Source: CAYVMN01 sp964452575 | GTDB taxonomy: Bacteria > Desulfobacterota > DSM-4660 > Desulfatiglandales > Desulfatiglandaceae | Reading direction: 5' to 3' | DNA length: 49,048 nucleotides | NCBI GenBank assembly: GCA_964452575.1 | Contig: CAYVMN010000004.1 | Location: 1 to 49,048, forward strand | Part shown: positions 8,214 to 16,615 of the stretch, piece by piece | How positions within the stretch are numbered: the first letter of the stretch is position 1 | Layout: each line of letters opens with the position of its first letter | Made by a program: the position numbers and the translations under genes | The notes under the pieces: model-generated | Told to the model about the DNA's origin: nothing | Databases searched by the model: none | The model's input: the letters and a program-made list of their open reading frames with translations, nothing else

Positions 8214-9896
8214 CTAATAATGTCTCTCTTTTCCCTCTATACTTGTAAGTTTCTTTCCATCAAATCGCAGCATGGGAGAATAGGTGATCCAGCCTTCCGG
8301 AGAGTCATAACGGATGCGAAATATCAATGGATCTATGATCTCCTTACGCCTGAATCCACGAGAAGGGATTATCATCTTGGTCCCTGAATCACCATAGGTG
8401 ATGATGCTGTACTGTCCTTTGCTATAAGGGCCGAATACCCAGAATACCACCCCTTGCTCATAGCCAAAAACCACTGAAATCGGCCCTTTTCGCAGTTTTT
8501 CCTTCCACTCCGAGCAAATTCCTGCAATCCCTCCAGGAACCTCCTTTAAGCTCTTGGAGGAGTCGTCATAGACAAAGACCCTCAATGAACCCTTGTTCAA
8601 TCTCGCCAGATCTATCTCGTCGTACACAACAATCGGCGGCTCTTCCTCAAGCACGTTTTTACGCAGCCATATCAAGCCGTTAGTAAACCAGTTGCCAAAC
8701 CTGGCTGAAGGAAGCAAGACATGGTCAGGCCCAGCCTCCATGACAAACCGACCATGTGCCTCAAACCCATCGATAGCGGAGTTCAAGCCCGGCCTTATTT
8801 TCCATCCCTGACCGGCCATGGGAAATCCGATCATAGCGATAATTGCCAGTGTCACGATCACCCGCCAGCGATTACTCTGATATGCAATCGTACCCAACGT
8901 CAGCACCACTGCCAGGATCAAGGCCCAGGTAAAAAGCAAGAGCAGTCTCTGAGGGTCAGAGATATAGATGACAGGTAAGATGGTGCCCAGGAGCAGTAAG
9001 ACCGCCCCTATTATCAGCATTCGCACAGGCGGATTTCGCCACCCTACATAAAACATGAGGCCGGCAATCATCAGGAAGGTAGCAATGCCAAATAGCCCAT
9101 CACCAAAGATAAAGGAGGGTATCTTCAAGGCCATATGGTAGGCCGCGGTCCAGTCTATGGATGGGCTGTAACCGCCTATCCAGACTCCTAGCATGTATCT
9201 GCGCCACAGGGCATAGATCCCTAATAGCAACAAAAAAGGAGAGGTCAATTCTAAACGCCTTCTCAGGCCCCGCTCCGGGATCAGGGGCAACAACAAGGCC
9301 AGGGGGACAAAGACCTCCTTAGCGCTCATAGCCAAGAGATAGAATACCCCGCCCAGCCAGGCCAGGTCGCACCGTTCCTCTCTCAATGCACGAATATATA
9401 GATATAGGGCAAGAACAGAAAAGAGAAGCCCTTCCAGGTAGTGGCGCGTCATCAATTGATATGCCATGTTGGTTACAGGCGCTGAAGAGATAAAGAGCAC
9501 CACGCCTATGGTTGACCACAGCCTTTTCAGCCATAGTCTCAGCAAGAGATAAGTTACGCCTGCGACCAGCCATAGCGAGAATAGGTGGTGTGCATAGAAA
9601 TACCCCGGCCTCAGACCAAACAGGGCTAGATCCACATCAAAAGAGAGGAGGAGCCAGGGGTTCAGATTGGCGGGTTGGAATTTACACCATACGTGTGGGA
9701 CAAAAAAGTACTCCCACGGTGCATATTGAAATGCCGCTTTGAGGTTCTGCGAATCATCCCATGCCCACCACCGCGTCAGGGAATTGCCGTAGAGGACAGC
9801 AATTAATACCCCAAATCCTACCCAGCCAAGCAAGATCTCCTTTCCGGGCAGGCAGAAGACGCGACGGAAAATCGAGGTTCGGTGCCTGAAAAGCAA
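8214..9896 (-). CDS. Polytopic membrane protein, GT39-like (GT-C fold) glycosyltransferase candidate
   Basis: A 560-residue protein with about ten hydrophobic segments in the first 360 residues and a soluble C-terminal region of about 180 residues. After the first membrane segment comes YGNSLTRWWAWDDSQN: an acidic pair in the first periplasmic loop, the hallmark position of GT-C enzymes such as PMT/ArnT (GT39). A later TRHYLEGLLFSVLALYLYI segment fits the same topology. These enzymes use polyprenyl-phosphate sugars and act in the periplasm. The likely start is TTG at 9896, because no ATG occurs before the first helix. A related architecture recurs at 37982, with TPRs instead of this C-terminal domain. 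No specific substrate can be assigned. Confidence 0.6.
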   Translation of the reverse strand: MLFRHRTSIFRRVFCLPGKEILLGWVGFGVLIAVLYGNSLTRWWAWDDSQNLKAAFQYAPWEYFFVPHVWCKFQPANLNPWLLLSFDVDLALFGLRPGYFYAHHLFSLWLVAGVTYLLLRLWLKRLWSTIGVVLFISSAPVTNMAYQLMTRHYLEGLLFSVLALYLYIRALREERCDLAWLGGVFYLLAMSAKEVFVPLALLLPLIPERGLRRRLELTSPFLLLLGIYALWRRYMLGVWIGGYSPSIDWTAAYHMALKIPSFIFGDGLFGIATFLMIAGLMFYVGWRNPPVRMLIIGAVLLLLGTILPVIYISDPQRLLLLFTWALILAVVLTLGTIAYQSNRWRVIVTLAIIAMIGFPMAGQGWKIRPGLNSAIDGFEAHGRFVMEAGPDHVLLPSARFGNWFTNGLIWLRKNVLEEEPPIVVYDEIDLARLNKGSLRVFVYDDSSKSLKEVPGGIAGICSEWKEKLRKGPISVVFGYEQGVVFWVFGPYSKGQYSIITYGDSGTKMIIPSRGFRRKEIIDPLIFRIRYDSPEGWITYSPMLRFDGKKLTSIEGKERHY

Positions 9897-9995
9897 GCTA
9901 TGTCCATCTGTTAGGATGAAATACGCGATATCATCGGAGGGTTCAGACTCGAATGCCTGATGTCCAGGAGTAGAATCGGGATTGGGGCGGAAAGG

Positions 9996-10442
9996 TTATG
10001 GTTGGTTTTTTGAAAACTTATGTTTCCACTGGTTTGATTGATATATCCACTGGTCTTTAAACGTCCGGTCTATCGGCTGGGGAAGAACAGGGACCAGACA
10101 TTTCAGGCTCACATATACGGTCCCTTCATCATTTTTAATGCTTACCTTGTCTGTCTTCAGCTCTGAAAACCGAAATTTCTCGTTTCGGTCGACTAACTTG
10201 TGGTACTCTTCAAATGACATGGACGCATTGTCGGCCTCTCTGTTGTATGCAGGCTCGTAATCCCTTTTCACCAGCCTGTCGGTCCAGTACTCAAGGGACA
10301 CTCCTTGAAGAGTTGCCTGATCTTTTGTGTCTTTCTGCTTGCCGCATCCCCCAAAAAACAGCATACACAGGCCGGCTGCAAAGGCGAAAAACAGGCCTGA
10401 CCTCTTCCAAACCATTCTCTTTGTGCTCTCCATCATTCTCAT
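9996..10442 (-). CDS. Small lipoprotein of unknown function
   Basis: A 148-residue protein with a lipoprotein signal: basic N-terminus, hydrophobic stretch FFAFAAGLCMLFFGG and a lipobox Cys near residue 33 (FFGGC). The mature part is about 115 residues, lysine/aspartate rich, and ends in a segment that looks like an NTF2-like beta sheet (TVYVSLKCLVPVLPQPIDRTFKDQWIYQSNQWKHK broken by polar residues); that resemblance is weak. Three nearby ATGs (10442 to 10433) compete as start. It lies just downstream of the FG-GAP lipoprotein in the same direction. I do not recognise the family. Confidence 0.65.
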   Translation of the reverse strand: MRMMESTKRMVWKRSGLFFAFAAGLCMLFFGGCGKQKDTKDQATLQGVSLEYWTDRLVKRDYEPAYNREADNASMSFEEYHKLVDRNEKFRFSELKTDKVSIKNDEGTVYVSLKCLVPVLPQPIDRTFKDQWIYQSNQWKHKFSKNQP

Positions 10443-10532
10443 TTATCTGTATCAGGTCGATTTACAACCTTATATATTATCATAATGGCAGGAAGGGCAT
10501 TACTTCATCCGGCTTCTGGATTCCCGCCTTAA

Positions 10533-11792
10533 CTACTTCTTTTCAGTAACGTTCAAAAACACGCGTATCCCGCCTTTATCATTGTTAGAGTCGGCATAAA
10601 TAACCGCGATGTCTTTTCGTCCGTCTCCGTCAAGGTCAATACAGTATAGATTGTAGACTTGCAACAGCCCCTTCTCAGGCAGGCCTGATGCACTCACCTC
10701 GTGCCAGCGATCCCCTTTCAGCGAAAAGACCTTCAGCGCTCCGCCCATTGTGGCTGCAACAATCTCAATGTTGCCATCGCCGTCAAGATCTCCGGCAGTC
10801 GCATAATAGCTCCACGACTCACCGGAAGGGAGCCCTTCAGACATGTCAGTGAAGGTATCAGGCCCGCTCAAAAAAACCTTCAAGCCCTTAAATTCCTCGC
10901 TAGTGCGTGAGATACTGGCGATCAGGTCATCCCGTCCATCCTTGTTCACATCGGCAAGGGCCACGGAGTTGTAATGCTCCTCCTGGGGGAGCCCGGTGTT
11001 AAAGGGCCTAAACCCCCCCTTGCCGTCACCGAGCCACACAATATGGTTATTTCGATGGTTGAAAGAGGTCACGGCGATATCCTTATTTCCGTCACCGTTT
11101 ACATCGCCAACGACCAGCTGATCACCAAGGAGCCCAATGGTTTCCTTCTTATCTCCAATATGCTGGCATTTCCAGGAGCCGTCTTCAAAAGAACACCTCA
11201 AAGGGCCGCCATATGTAACGGGTCCCTTTTCGGAAACATATTCTGATAACGCTACAATATCCGAGATGCCGTCATTGTTGAGATCCGCAGTCACGAGGGC
11301 CCTCGATGCAAACTCGGGTTTGGGGGGTATGCCGTTTGAAAAATCAATAAATTTCCCACCCTGTTGCCTCTTCAGGACCTTGAGCCCCAGACCATGCATG
11401 GCAAGCGCAATCTCGGCAGCCCCGTCCCCATCAAAGTCTGAGACCGCAATGGAACCATAATCAAAGGGCGTGTTTGCCGGCACATCGAGGAAAGATTGCG
11501 TCCATTCACCCTTGCCGTTGCTGTACCATACAGCAGGCCTTGCTTCGTCATCCGGCGCTATCCTCCGGGGTGTGGCAAGGATATCGAGGTGGCCATCCTT
11601 ATTCATATCGTAAAAGGCCAGGCCCTGCCGCCACTGGCCGCTTGAGGGTAATCCTGCCGACCAATCCACAAAGGCAAGCCCGGGCTTCTCCGATTTCTCT
11701 TCAGGCTTCTTGCCTCCGGAGTCACAACCCAAGGCCGTTAAGAGAATGGCCATCAGGACAAAATGTAATGCTTTTCTAAGGATTGCGATCAT
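10533..11792 (-). CDS. FG-GAP/VCBS-repeat lipoprotein
   Basis: A protein of about 419 residues. It starts at ATG 11792 with a lipoprotein signal (LRKALHFVLMAILLTALGC) and lipid-modified Cys near residue 23, then a Lys/Glu-rich linker. Seven Ca-binding VCBS/FG-GAP motifs follow at regular spacing: DMNKDGHLDIL, DFDGDGAAEIA, DLNNDGISDIV, DVNGDGNKDIA, DVNKDGRDDLI, DLDGDGNIEIV and DLDGDGRKDIA. Seven blades fit a complete beta-propeller like the integrin-alpha head. It should be exported and anchored to the inner or outer membrane, and probably binds a polysaccharide or protein. An in-frame start at 11864 would put 24 residues before the signal peptide and is less likely. It lies downstream of the secreted-protein gene, beyond that gene's terminator. 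Confidence 0.85.
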   Translation of the reverse strand: MIAILRKALHFVLMAILLTALGCDSGGKKPEEKSEKPGLAFVDWSAGLPSSGQWRQGLAFYDMNKDGHLDILATPRRIAPDDEARPAVWYSNGKGEWTQSFLDVPANTPFDYGSIAVSDFDGDGAAEIALAMHGLGLKVLKRQQGGKFIDFSNGIPPKPEFASRALVTADLNNDGISDIVALSEYVSEKGPVTYGGPLRCSFEDGSWKCQHIGDKKETIGLLGDQLVVGDVNGDGNKDIAVTSFNHRNNHIVWLGDGKGGFRPFNTGLPQEEHYNSVALADVNKDGRDDLIASISRTSEEFKGLKVFLSGPDTFTDMSEGLPSGESWSYYATAGDLDGDGNIEIVAATMGGALKVFSLKGDRWHEVSASGLPEKGLLQVYNLYCIDLDGDGRKDIAVIYADSNNDKGGIRVFLNVTEKK

Positions 11793-11860
11793 CTTTTCTT
11801 CTATGGAATTTATCCCCGTCCACCTCCCTAGCGATATGGAAGACTCAGGTCGAAAAAGCG

Positions 11861-11900
11861 CCAAAAAAGGAGCGGACCACCATGTGGTCCGCCCTTTTGG
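11861..11900 (-). terminator. Strong Rho-independent terminator
   Basis: Perfect 9-bp stem GCGGACCAC / GTGGTCCGC (11872-11880 and 11884-11892) with a 3-nt loop, flanked by A-rich sequence on the left and CTTTTGG on the right. On the minus strand this gives a GC-rich hairpin followed by CCTTTTTT, about 35 nt after the stop of the secreted-protein gene. The flanks also pair, so it may work in both directions. Confidence 0.85.
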
Positions 11901-11925
11901 TTATTGTTTAGATTTGCCTGGCGAT

Positions 11926-13050
11926 TTAGTAGTTAGGATAACTCCCTGTACCTATGGTTCCCGCATCAGCTGCCATTGAAGACATCCCAGCCCAGTTGAG
12001 TGAAGCAGCAGCGCTGCTATCAAGCCGCCAGTTCCAACCCACCATTTCCATTGTCAGATAGGTAGCTGTCGGCACATTGAGGCCAGTTCCAGGATCGACA
12101 TCACCGGGGATCTTCAGGTTAACCTGGCCAATGTAAGGGTAGGAGACCTTCAAGACGCTCGGAATAATAGCTCCCGCATCCAGAATGCTCAGCTCCCTGA
12201 TCTTAATGGTGGTTGACCGATAGTCTTCCGCGCCGTTAATCACCCATGTATGGAAAGTAATTTCCGGTATCAAGGCTCCCGTGGTGTTATTCTTTACAGA
12301 ACTCCGCAAGATGATCCAGTAGGTCTTTCCTGATGCGTCATTGATCAGGTATTTCGGATACATGGCAAACCATGTCGCGTCAGCAAAAGCAGCATTCCAA
12401 ATTCTATTGGTAGCTGCAGCCATGGCCTGCCCGCTAAATACTTCATAGCTAGTCGCGGTCGTAGTAGTGGCGCTAACCCCCGACAAAACAGTGTAAATTT
12501 GAGTTGGGGCCGTGCCACCATCAGGTACAGATGCCTTAACCGGAATGTTGGCTATGGCTGCTTGACCAGCGCTCAGATCCAACTGTAGAACATCGGCAAT
12601 AATGTTGTCTGCATTTCCAAACGTAATTTCAGTAACCACGATATACCCTGCATAGTAAGGTTGGCCATTGAAAGTGACCGCTAGCTTTGCCCTTTCATCA
12701 TCGGACATGTCCTGAATCAGGCTACCGATGTCCTTTAGCAGGGTTGCCCATCGGGTGATCGGGATCTTCGTATCGTGCACCCAGGCACTGTCTAACGTAT
12801 AAAAATTAAAATGTAGCTTACTCCATACAACCGAGACACCCACTACTGTTACCTTACCCTTTGTCTCTGATATGCTCAACAGAGTTGAGGGTCCTGTGCC
12901 GGTATCCACCCTTGCCTTACTCACCAGGAAATAGGTCTTAAATTCCGATCCTGGGGCAATGTCTCGGGCGCCTGGCACATTTGCCTGTACCGGGCCCAGA
13001 CTAAAGGCCAAAACAGCCATGACTGAAAGTGCAATAAAGATCTTTTTCAT
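11926..13050 (-). CDS. Secreted protein of unknown function, strongly expressed signals
   Basis: A protein of about 374 residues. ATG 13050 is preceded by a strong AGGAGG ribosome site and opens a classical Sec signal peptide (KKIFIALSVMAVLAFSLGPVQA, cleavage after VQA near residue 23). The mature protein is rich in Thr, Ala, Ser and Ile with few charges and predicted beta content, typical of exported structural or appendage-like proteins. No lipobox, membrane anchor or C-terminal sorting motif is visible. It has near-consensus promoters about 240 and 350 nt upstream and its own terminator, so it is probably a highly expressed single-gene unit. It could be a substrate of the type II secretion system encoded at 21.7-32.8 kb; that is inference from co-location only. 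I do not recognise the family. Confidence 0.7.
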   Translation of the reverse strand: MKKIFIALSVMAVLAFSLGPVQANVPGARDIAPGSEFKTYFLVSKARVDTGTGPSTLLSISETKGKVTVVGVSVVWSKLHFNFYTLDSAWVHDTKIPITRWATLLKDIGSLIQDMSDDERAKLAVTFNGQPYYAGYIVVTEITFGNADNIIADVLQLDLSAGQAAIANIPVKASVPDGGTAPTQIYTVLSGVSATTTTATSYEVFSGQAMAAATNRIWNAAFADATWFAMYPKYLINDASGKTYWIILRSSVKNNTTGALIPEITFHTWVINGAEDYRSTTIKIRELSILDAGAIIPSVLKVSYPYIGQVNLKIPGDVDPGTGLNVPTATYLTMEMVGWNWRLDSSAAASLNWAGMSSMAADAGTIGTGSYPNY

Positions 13051-13294
13051 ACTCCTTTTCCTCCTAATTGTGATTTTCAGGGTTAGCATTTTGAACCATT
13101 TCTTAACGCGTTAAAAAATAATGCAATACCGAGATCCCAATCTTCACTCCTTTCTTAATTTATCACCTCCTTTGATGGAAGTTGTGGGCACGCTCATGCA
13201 TGCCCCAAATCAACCAAATCGTTTATTACCATTAGATACGCCGTCTTGCAATAGCACGCTAATAAGCCTATTCACCCTTAACTCATGAAGGGGT

Positions 13295-13322
13295 ATTATA
13301 GCTTATAAATCCCTCCTGTCAA
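13295..13322 (-). promoter_or_regulatory. Near-consensus sigma70 promoter for the secreted-protein gene
   Basis: Minus-strand TTGACA (13317-13322), a 16-nt spacer and TATAAT (13295-13300), both hexamers perfect. Transcription would start near 13288, leaving a leader of about 240 nt before the ATG at 13050. Confidence 0.75.
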
Positions 13323-13399
13323 GTATTTTCCAAACAATTTTAATCTTTTTTCTCTTTACCAGCCGAATAGCCCAATCTCTCTTAAACCTTGATGAAGGC

Positions 13400-13428
13400 T
13401 TGATACCACATAGATACGCCCCTGTCAA
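13400..13428 (-). promoter_or_regulatory. Second possible sigma70 promoter upstream of the secreted-protein gene
   Basis: Minus-strand TTGACA (13423-13428), a 17-nt spacer and TATCAA (13400-13405, four of six consensus bases). It points the same way as the stronger promoter about 105 nt downstream; both share TTGACAGG. Confidence 0.45.
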
Positions 13429-13656
13429 GCTTTTTTTAAAAAATGCCCTGCGGCTAGCCCAAAATTCCCATTTCCGGATTTCGTCCCATATGTAAGCTCA
13501 ATATCCTGATCCACCACAATATATAGTATAACTTTGAACAGTTATCGAATTGGCCAGGAATTATTGTTGTGAATCAGGTTCTTACACGTTCATTCTGAGA
13601 CCTTATCTCTCACAATTTATATCATTTTGTAATTATTCCTAAATCTTGCCCGAAGT

Positions 13657-13754
13657 ATTCAGGAGTCAGGAGCCAGAATTCAGAATTAGGCTTGAAAATT
13701 CTTTGCAGGCGGTCGTTTCATTCTGAATTCTGACTCCTGAATTCTGGATTCTTG
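13657..13754. repeat. Inverted pair of heptad arrays, ATTCAGG/ATTCTGA family
   Basis: Left arm 13657-13687 has units ATTCAGG, AGTCAGG, AGCCAGA and ATTCAGA plus a partial unit. Right arm 13720-13754 has ATTCTGA, ATTCTGA, CTCCTGA, ATTCTGG and ATTCTTG. The right arm is approximately the reverse complement of the left, with a 32-nt spacer, so the whole can fold into a long hairpin. It lies just after the stop of the minus-strand GT2 gene at 13768, where it might also act in transcript ending or stability. Confidence 0.85.
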
Positions 13755-13767
13755 AAATGATAAAATT

Positions 13768-14733
13768 TCAAATATCTTTGGCTAGGTATTGGTTCAGAAT
13801 AGGGTACTTTTTGGTCAGAACCTGAAACTGGGCCCTCATTTGGGCTATTTCAAGCCCCCCAACAGGGTTGAGAGAGTTCCTGACTTCATTTTTCAAATGA
13901 TCCGACAATCTTGCTTCACTCTCTGACGCCTTTCTAAAATTCTCATAAATGGGGTGATAAAGATAGTCATGGAGCAAGATGATCTTGTCCAGATATTCGA
14001 GTTGAAACCGTTTGTGTGCATGGTTGTATGCGGAGGCAGACTGATTGTGCACCCGAAAATCGACCAGCTTCTCGGGCAGATATACCAATCGCTCGTTCGT
14101 GCCAATTCTGGTCCAGTATTCCAGGTCGCACAAATGGATCAGATTTGGGTTGAAGAACGAATATTGAAAACAGATATCCCGCCTTATCATGACTGACGAG
14201 GGCTCTCCTATGAAATTGACTCCCACACCTTCACTCAAAATCGCCCCTGAGAATTCTTGGGGGAGGATATGGGATTTACCTGGTAAAACATCCTTAAGGG
14301 CAGTTATCGAATTTTCGTAGAAGTGCCTCAGTCTTTCCTCTACTTCTTTTTGAATCACAAAATTGCGTTCACAGATCACAAAATCGCACCTTGCACCCCT
14401 ATCCCCCCTCTCGGCAGCTTCCAGCATCCTTTTTATACAGTCACTGCTCAAAGAATCATCCTGAAACAGGAACTTGACCCATTCGCCTGTTGAGTACTGG
14501 ATGGATTTGTTCCAGTTTTGAACCAGCCCCAATCTCTTCTCGTTCCGAAATACCCTAATCCTCCTATCCTGTTTGGCATACCTCTCGGCAATACCAAGGG
14601 TCTCATCCGTTGAGCAATCATCCACTATTACAATTTCAGTGTCCGAAAAGGTCTGGCCTATTGCGCTGTCCAGACACCCTTCCAGATATAAGGCCCCATT
14701 ATAGGTCGGGATAGATATGCTGACTTTCGGCAT
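13768..14733 (-). CDS. GT2-family glycosyltransferase
   Basis: About 321 residues. GT-A signature PKVSISIPTYNGALYLEGCLDS at the N-terminus (shown in part), VDDCSTDETL near residue 40, and the metal-binding acidic motif in the form FQDDSLSSDC near residue 90. The later DLEYWTRIG and VDFRVHNQSASA segments match the acceptor-side half of LPS/capsule glycosyltransferases. The start is ATG 14733, preceded by AAGGAACC; an in-frame start at 14775 has no such signal. It overlaps the 3' end of the PIG-L/GT2 fusion gene by 35 nt, so both are probably co-translated. A heptad inverted pair follows its stop. Donor and acceptor are unknown. Confidence 0.85.
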   Translation of the reverse strand: MPKVSISIPTYNGALYLEGCLDSAIGQTFSDTEIVIVDDCSTDETLGIAERYAKQDRRIRVFRNEKRLGLVQNWNKSIQYSTGEWVKFLFQDDSLSSDCIKRMLEAAERGDRGARCDFVICERNFVIQKEVEERLRHFYENSITALKDVLPGKSHILPQEFSGAILSEGVGVNFIGEPSSVMIRRDICFQYSFFNPNLIHLCDLEYWTRIGTNERLVYLPEKLVDFRVHNQSASAYNHAHKRFQLEYLDKIILLHDYLYHPIYENFRKASESEARLSDHLKNEVRNSLNPVGGLEIAQMRAQFQVLTKKYPILNQYLAKDI

Positions 14734-16501
14734 GGTTCCTTCCCGCTTCCCCTTGCCGGCACCCCTTTCGGTCAAACCCTAACTTACGCTTGAAGGCCCT
14801 GTAACGAGTCAACCAGATCCAGCCTCTTGAAGAGAAAATCTCCTCCAGGAGCCTTTTTCTTTCGTCGTTCTCGACTTCGAGGGCCTTCATGGCCTCGTCG
14901 GTCTCCTGCAGCCTCTGTCGCGTCTCGGTCAGGTCTCTTTCTGCCTCCAGGAGTCGATCCCTATGGTCCTGTCCTTTCCTGCCATGCCGGAGCCCAGGGA
15001 GCGCGTTGCTGTTGAGAAATCTTATCCAGGTATCCCCTTTCAGGTAAGGGATCACCCGTTCAAAGATCCTGGCCAGGGCCTCATCATAGTCGTATTTCTG
15101 TCGGTGAGACTCCTCGGTGTCTTGTGCGTTATAAAAACGGTACTCGGCCGTTACCTTGTCCACATGATGAAAGGTAAAATGCCTTGAGGCCCTGATCCAG
15201 AAGTCCCAGTCCTCAAACAGGGTCAGATCCCCGCAAAACTCCCCAACCACAGTGGGGACCTCCCTGTGAAAGAGGACGCTCATGATAGGGATATAGTTTT
15301 GAAACAGGAGCCGCTCAGGGTCAAAATCGATGTTATGATTGATCTCTCTTTTGACAAGGCTTTCCGGCCCCCCCGGGGGGCCGCTGAAATAGACGCTCAC
15401 CACGCTAGAGTATGCAATCTTCTCATTTCTGACCAAAAGGTCTCGAACCAGGGTCTCCACATGATCGGGATAAAAGACATCGTCCTCGTCCAGGAAATTC
15501 AGGTAAAGCCCCCGGGCCCCCTTGATCCCGCTATTGGCTGCCGCCGATCTTCCCCTGCAGGCCTCATGGGAGATATAGGTAAAAGGGGTCCCGTTTGTCA
15601 GGGCATCCACCAGATCTTTCACATCCTCGCCGCCGTCATTCACAACCACGACCTCCAGATTGGCGTAGGTCTGCTTTGTGATCGACCTCAAGGCGTTGCC
15701 AAGTAGTCTCGGACGATCCTTGGTGCGTACTATCACTGATACTAACGGCCCCGCCTCACCGGGATCCGGCATAAGCCTGTGCACCCGCTGAAAAGGGATC
15801 GAAAAAGGGCCGGCCTTTCTTATCATCCCTGCTCCCCACAAGGAAAAGCCCTCGGCATGGGTCGCCCCTTCCGGGAGAGTCATACTCCTGTAACGGTTCA
15901 GGGCCAGCCAGATATCCTTGTACGGTCTCTCCTTGAGCTGGCTCTCATAGCGGTCCATGGCATCCATTTTCTGACTCAAGACATCGGTTATATCCGCCAG
16001 GATGTTAACACTGAGGGGTTGACCCAGCTCATAAAAGGCCACCTCAAAGTCCGAGCCAAAACCGCTGATCGCATCGCAGAGCAAAAAACATGTGGCCCGG
16101 TGATCCGGGTGAAACTCCATTGGAGAGGGTGCATAAACTAGCTCAGGCCTGAAGGATTCAAGCAGATCCATCATCCGCAAGAGCGCACCCCGGGAGCCGG
16201 CAAGGGACCTGTCTTCATACGACCAGAATTCCAGATCCGTCACACCAAGACAGGCACAGGCCCTTACAGCCTCCTTCTGCCTCATTTCTATATATTCTTC
16301 TCTCTCAGTTTCACCAGAGGTATCCCCCATGGCCCCATTTGTAAGAAACACCACCTTGACCGGATCACCGGCCCTTGCGTGCAGGACGAGGCTCCCCCCG
16401 CACCCGAAGGTCTCATCATCCGGATGGGGCGCCAGGACGAGGACCCGTTTGCCTATGAGATCGGTCGAATGATATGGAATCAGTTTTTCTTCGGTCTCCA
16501 T
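14699..16501 (-). CDS. PIG-L deacetylase fused to GT2 glycosyltransferase
   Basis: A 600-residue two-domain protein. Residues about 15-225 form a PIG-L/LmbE-type zinc deacetylase with LVLAPHPDDETFGCGGS (AHPDDE zinc motif) and the downstream HPDHRAT zinc ligand. Residues about 250-480 form a GT-A glycosyltransferase with LVSVIVRTKDRP, VVVNDGGEDV and the acidic motif FLDEDDVFYPDH. The last 100 residues are a charged coiled coil (RLLEAERDLTETRQRLQE, then EVENDERKRLLEEI) and a basic tail resembling the C-termini of rhamnan-type transferases. The fusion suggests N-deacetylation of an acetamido-sugar coupled to transfer onto or beside it, as in GlcNAc-PI or bacillithiol chemistry; that is inference. 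A heptad hairpin at 16519-16580 separates it from the upstream gene. Confidence 0.85.
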   Translation of the reverse strand: METEEKLIPYHSTDLIGKRVLVLAPHPDDETFGCGGSLVLHARAGDPVKVVFLTNGAMGDTSGETEREEYIEMRQKEAVRACACLGVTDLEFWSYEDRSLAGSRGALLRMMDLLESFRPELVYAPSPMEFHPDHRATCFLLCDAISGFGSDFEVAFYELGQPLSVNILADITDVLSQKMDAMDRYESQLKERPYKDIWLALNRYRSMTLPEGATHAEGFSLWGAGMIRKAGPFSIPFQRVHRLMPDPGEAGPLVSVIVRTKDRPRLLGNALRSITKQTYANLEVVVVNDGGEDVKDLVDALTNGTPFTYISHEACRGRSAAANSGIKGARGLYLNFLDEDDVFYPDHVETLVRDLLVRNEKIAYSSVVSVYFSGPPGGPESLVKREINHNIDFDPERLLFQNYIPIMSVLFHREVPTVVGEFCGDLTLFEDWDFWIRASRHFTFHHVDKVTAEYRFYNAQDTEESHRQKYDYDEALARIFERVIPYLKGDTWIRFLNSNALPGLRHGRKGQDHRDRLLEAERDLTETRQRLQETDEAMKALEVENDERKRLLEEIFSSRGWIWLTRYRAFKRKLGFDRKGCRQGEAGRNHAESQHIYPDL

Positions 16502-16518
16502 GAAAACCCCGTGTAGGC

Positions 16519-16580
16519 GTTCACGGGTTCAAAGGTTCAGGGTTGCTTTTTTGCTGAACCCTGAACCTTTAAACGGTTAC
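16519..16580. repeat. Heptad hairpin, GGTTCAA/CTGAACC family
   Basis: Left arm 16519-16546: GTTCACG, GGTTCAA, AGGTTCA, GGGTTGC. Right arm 16553-16580: GCTGAAC, CCTGAAC, CTTTAAA, CGGTTAC. Four units per arm, only 6 nt (TTTTTT) between them, and the arms pair over about 25 bp. The same family occurs at 29942-30038. The location just before a start codon (16501) means transcripts entering that gene would carry the hairpin. Confidence 0.85.
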
Positions 16581-16615
16581 AAAACCTCATAAGGAGGCAA
16601 GAATCCATTATTCGA

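Noticed and set aside
13657..13754. CRISPR array
   Set aside because: Units are 7 nt, contiguous and without unique spacers; no cas genes are in the window.
16519..16580. Intrinsic terminator
   Set aside because: The T run is in the loop rather than after the stem, and the same structure recurs at sites within operons; better explained as a heptad hairpin.
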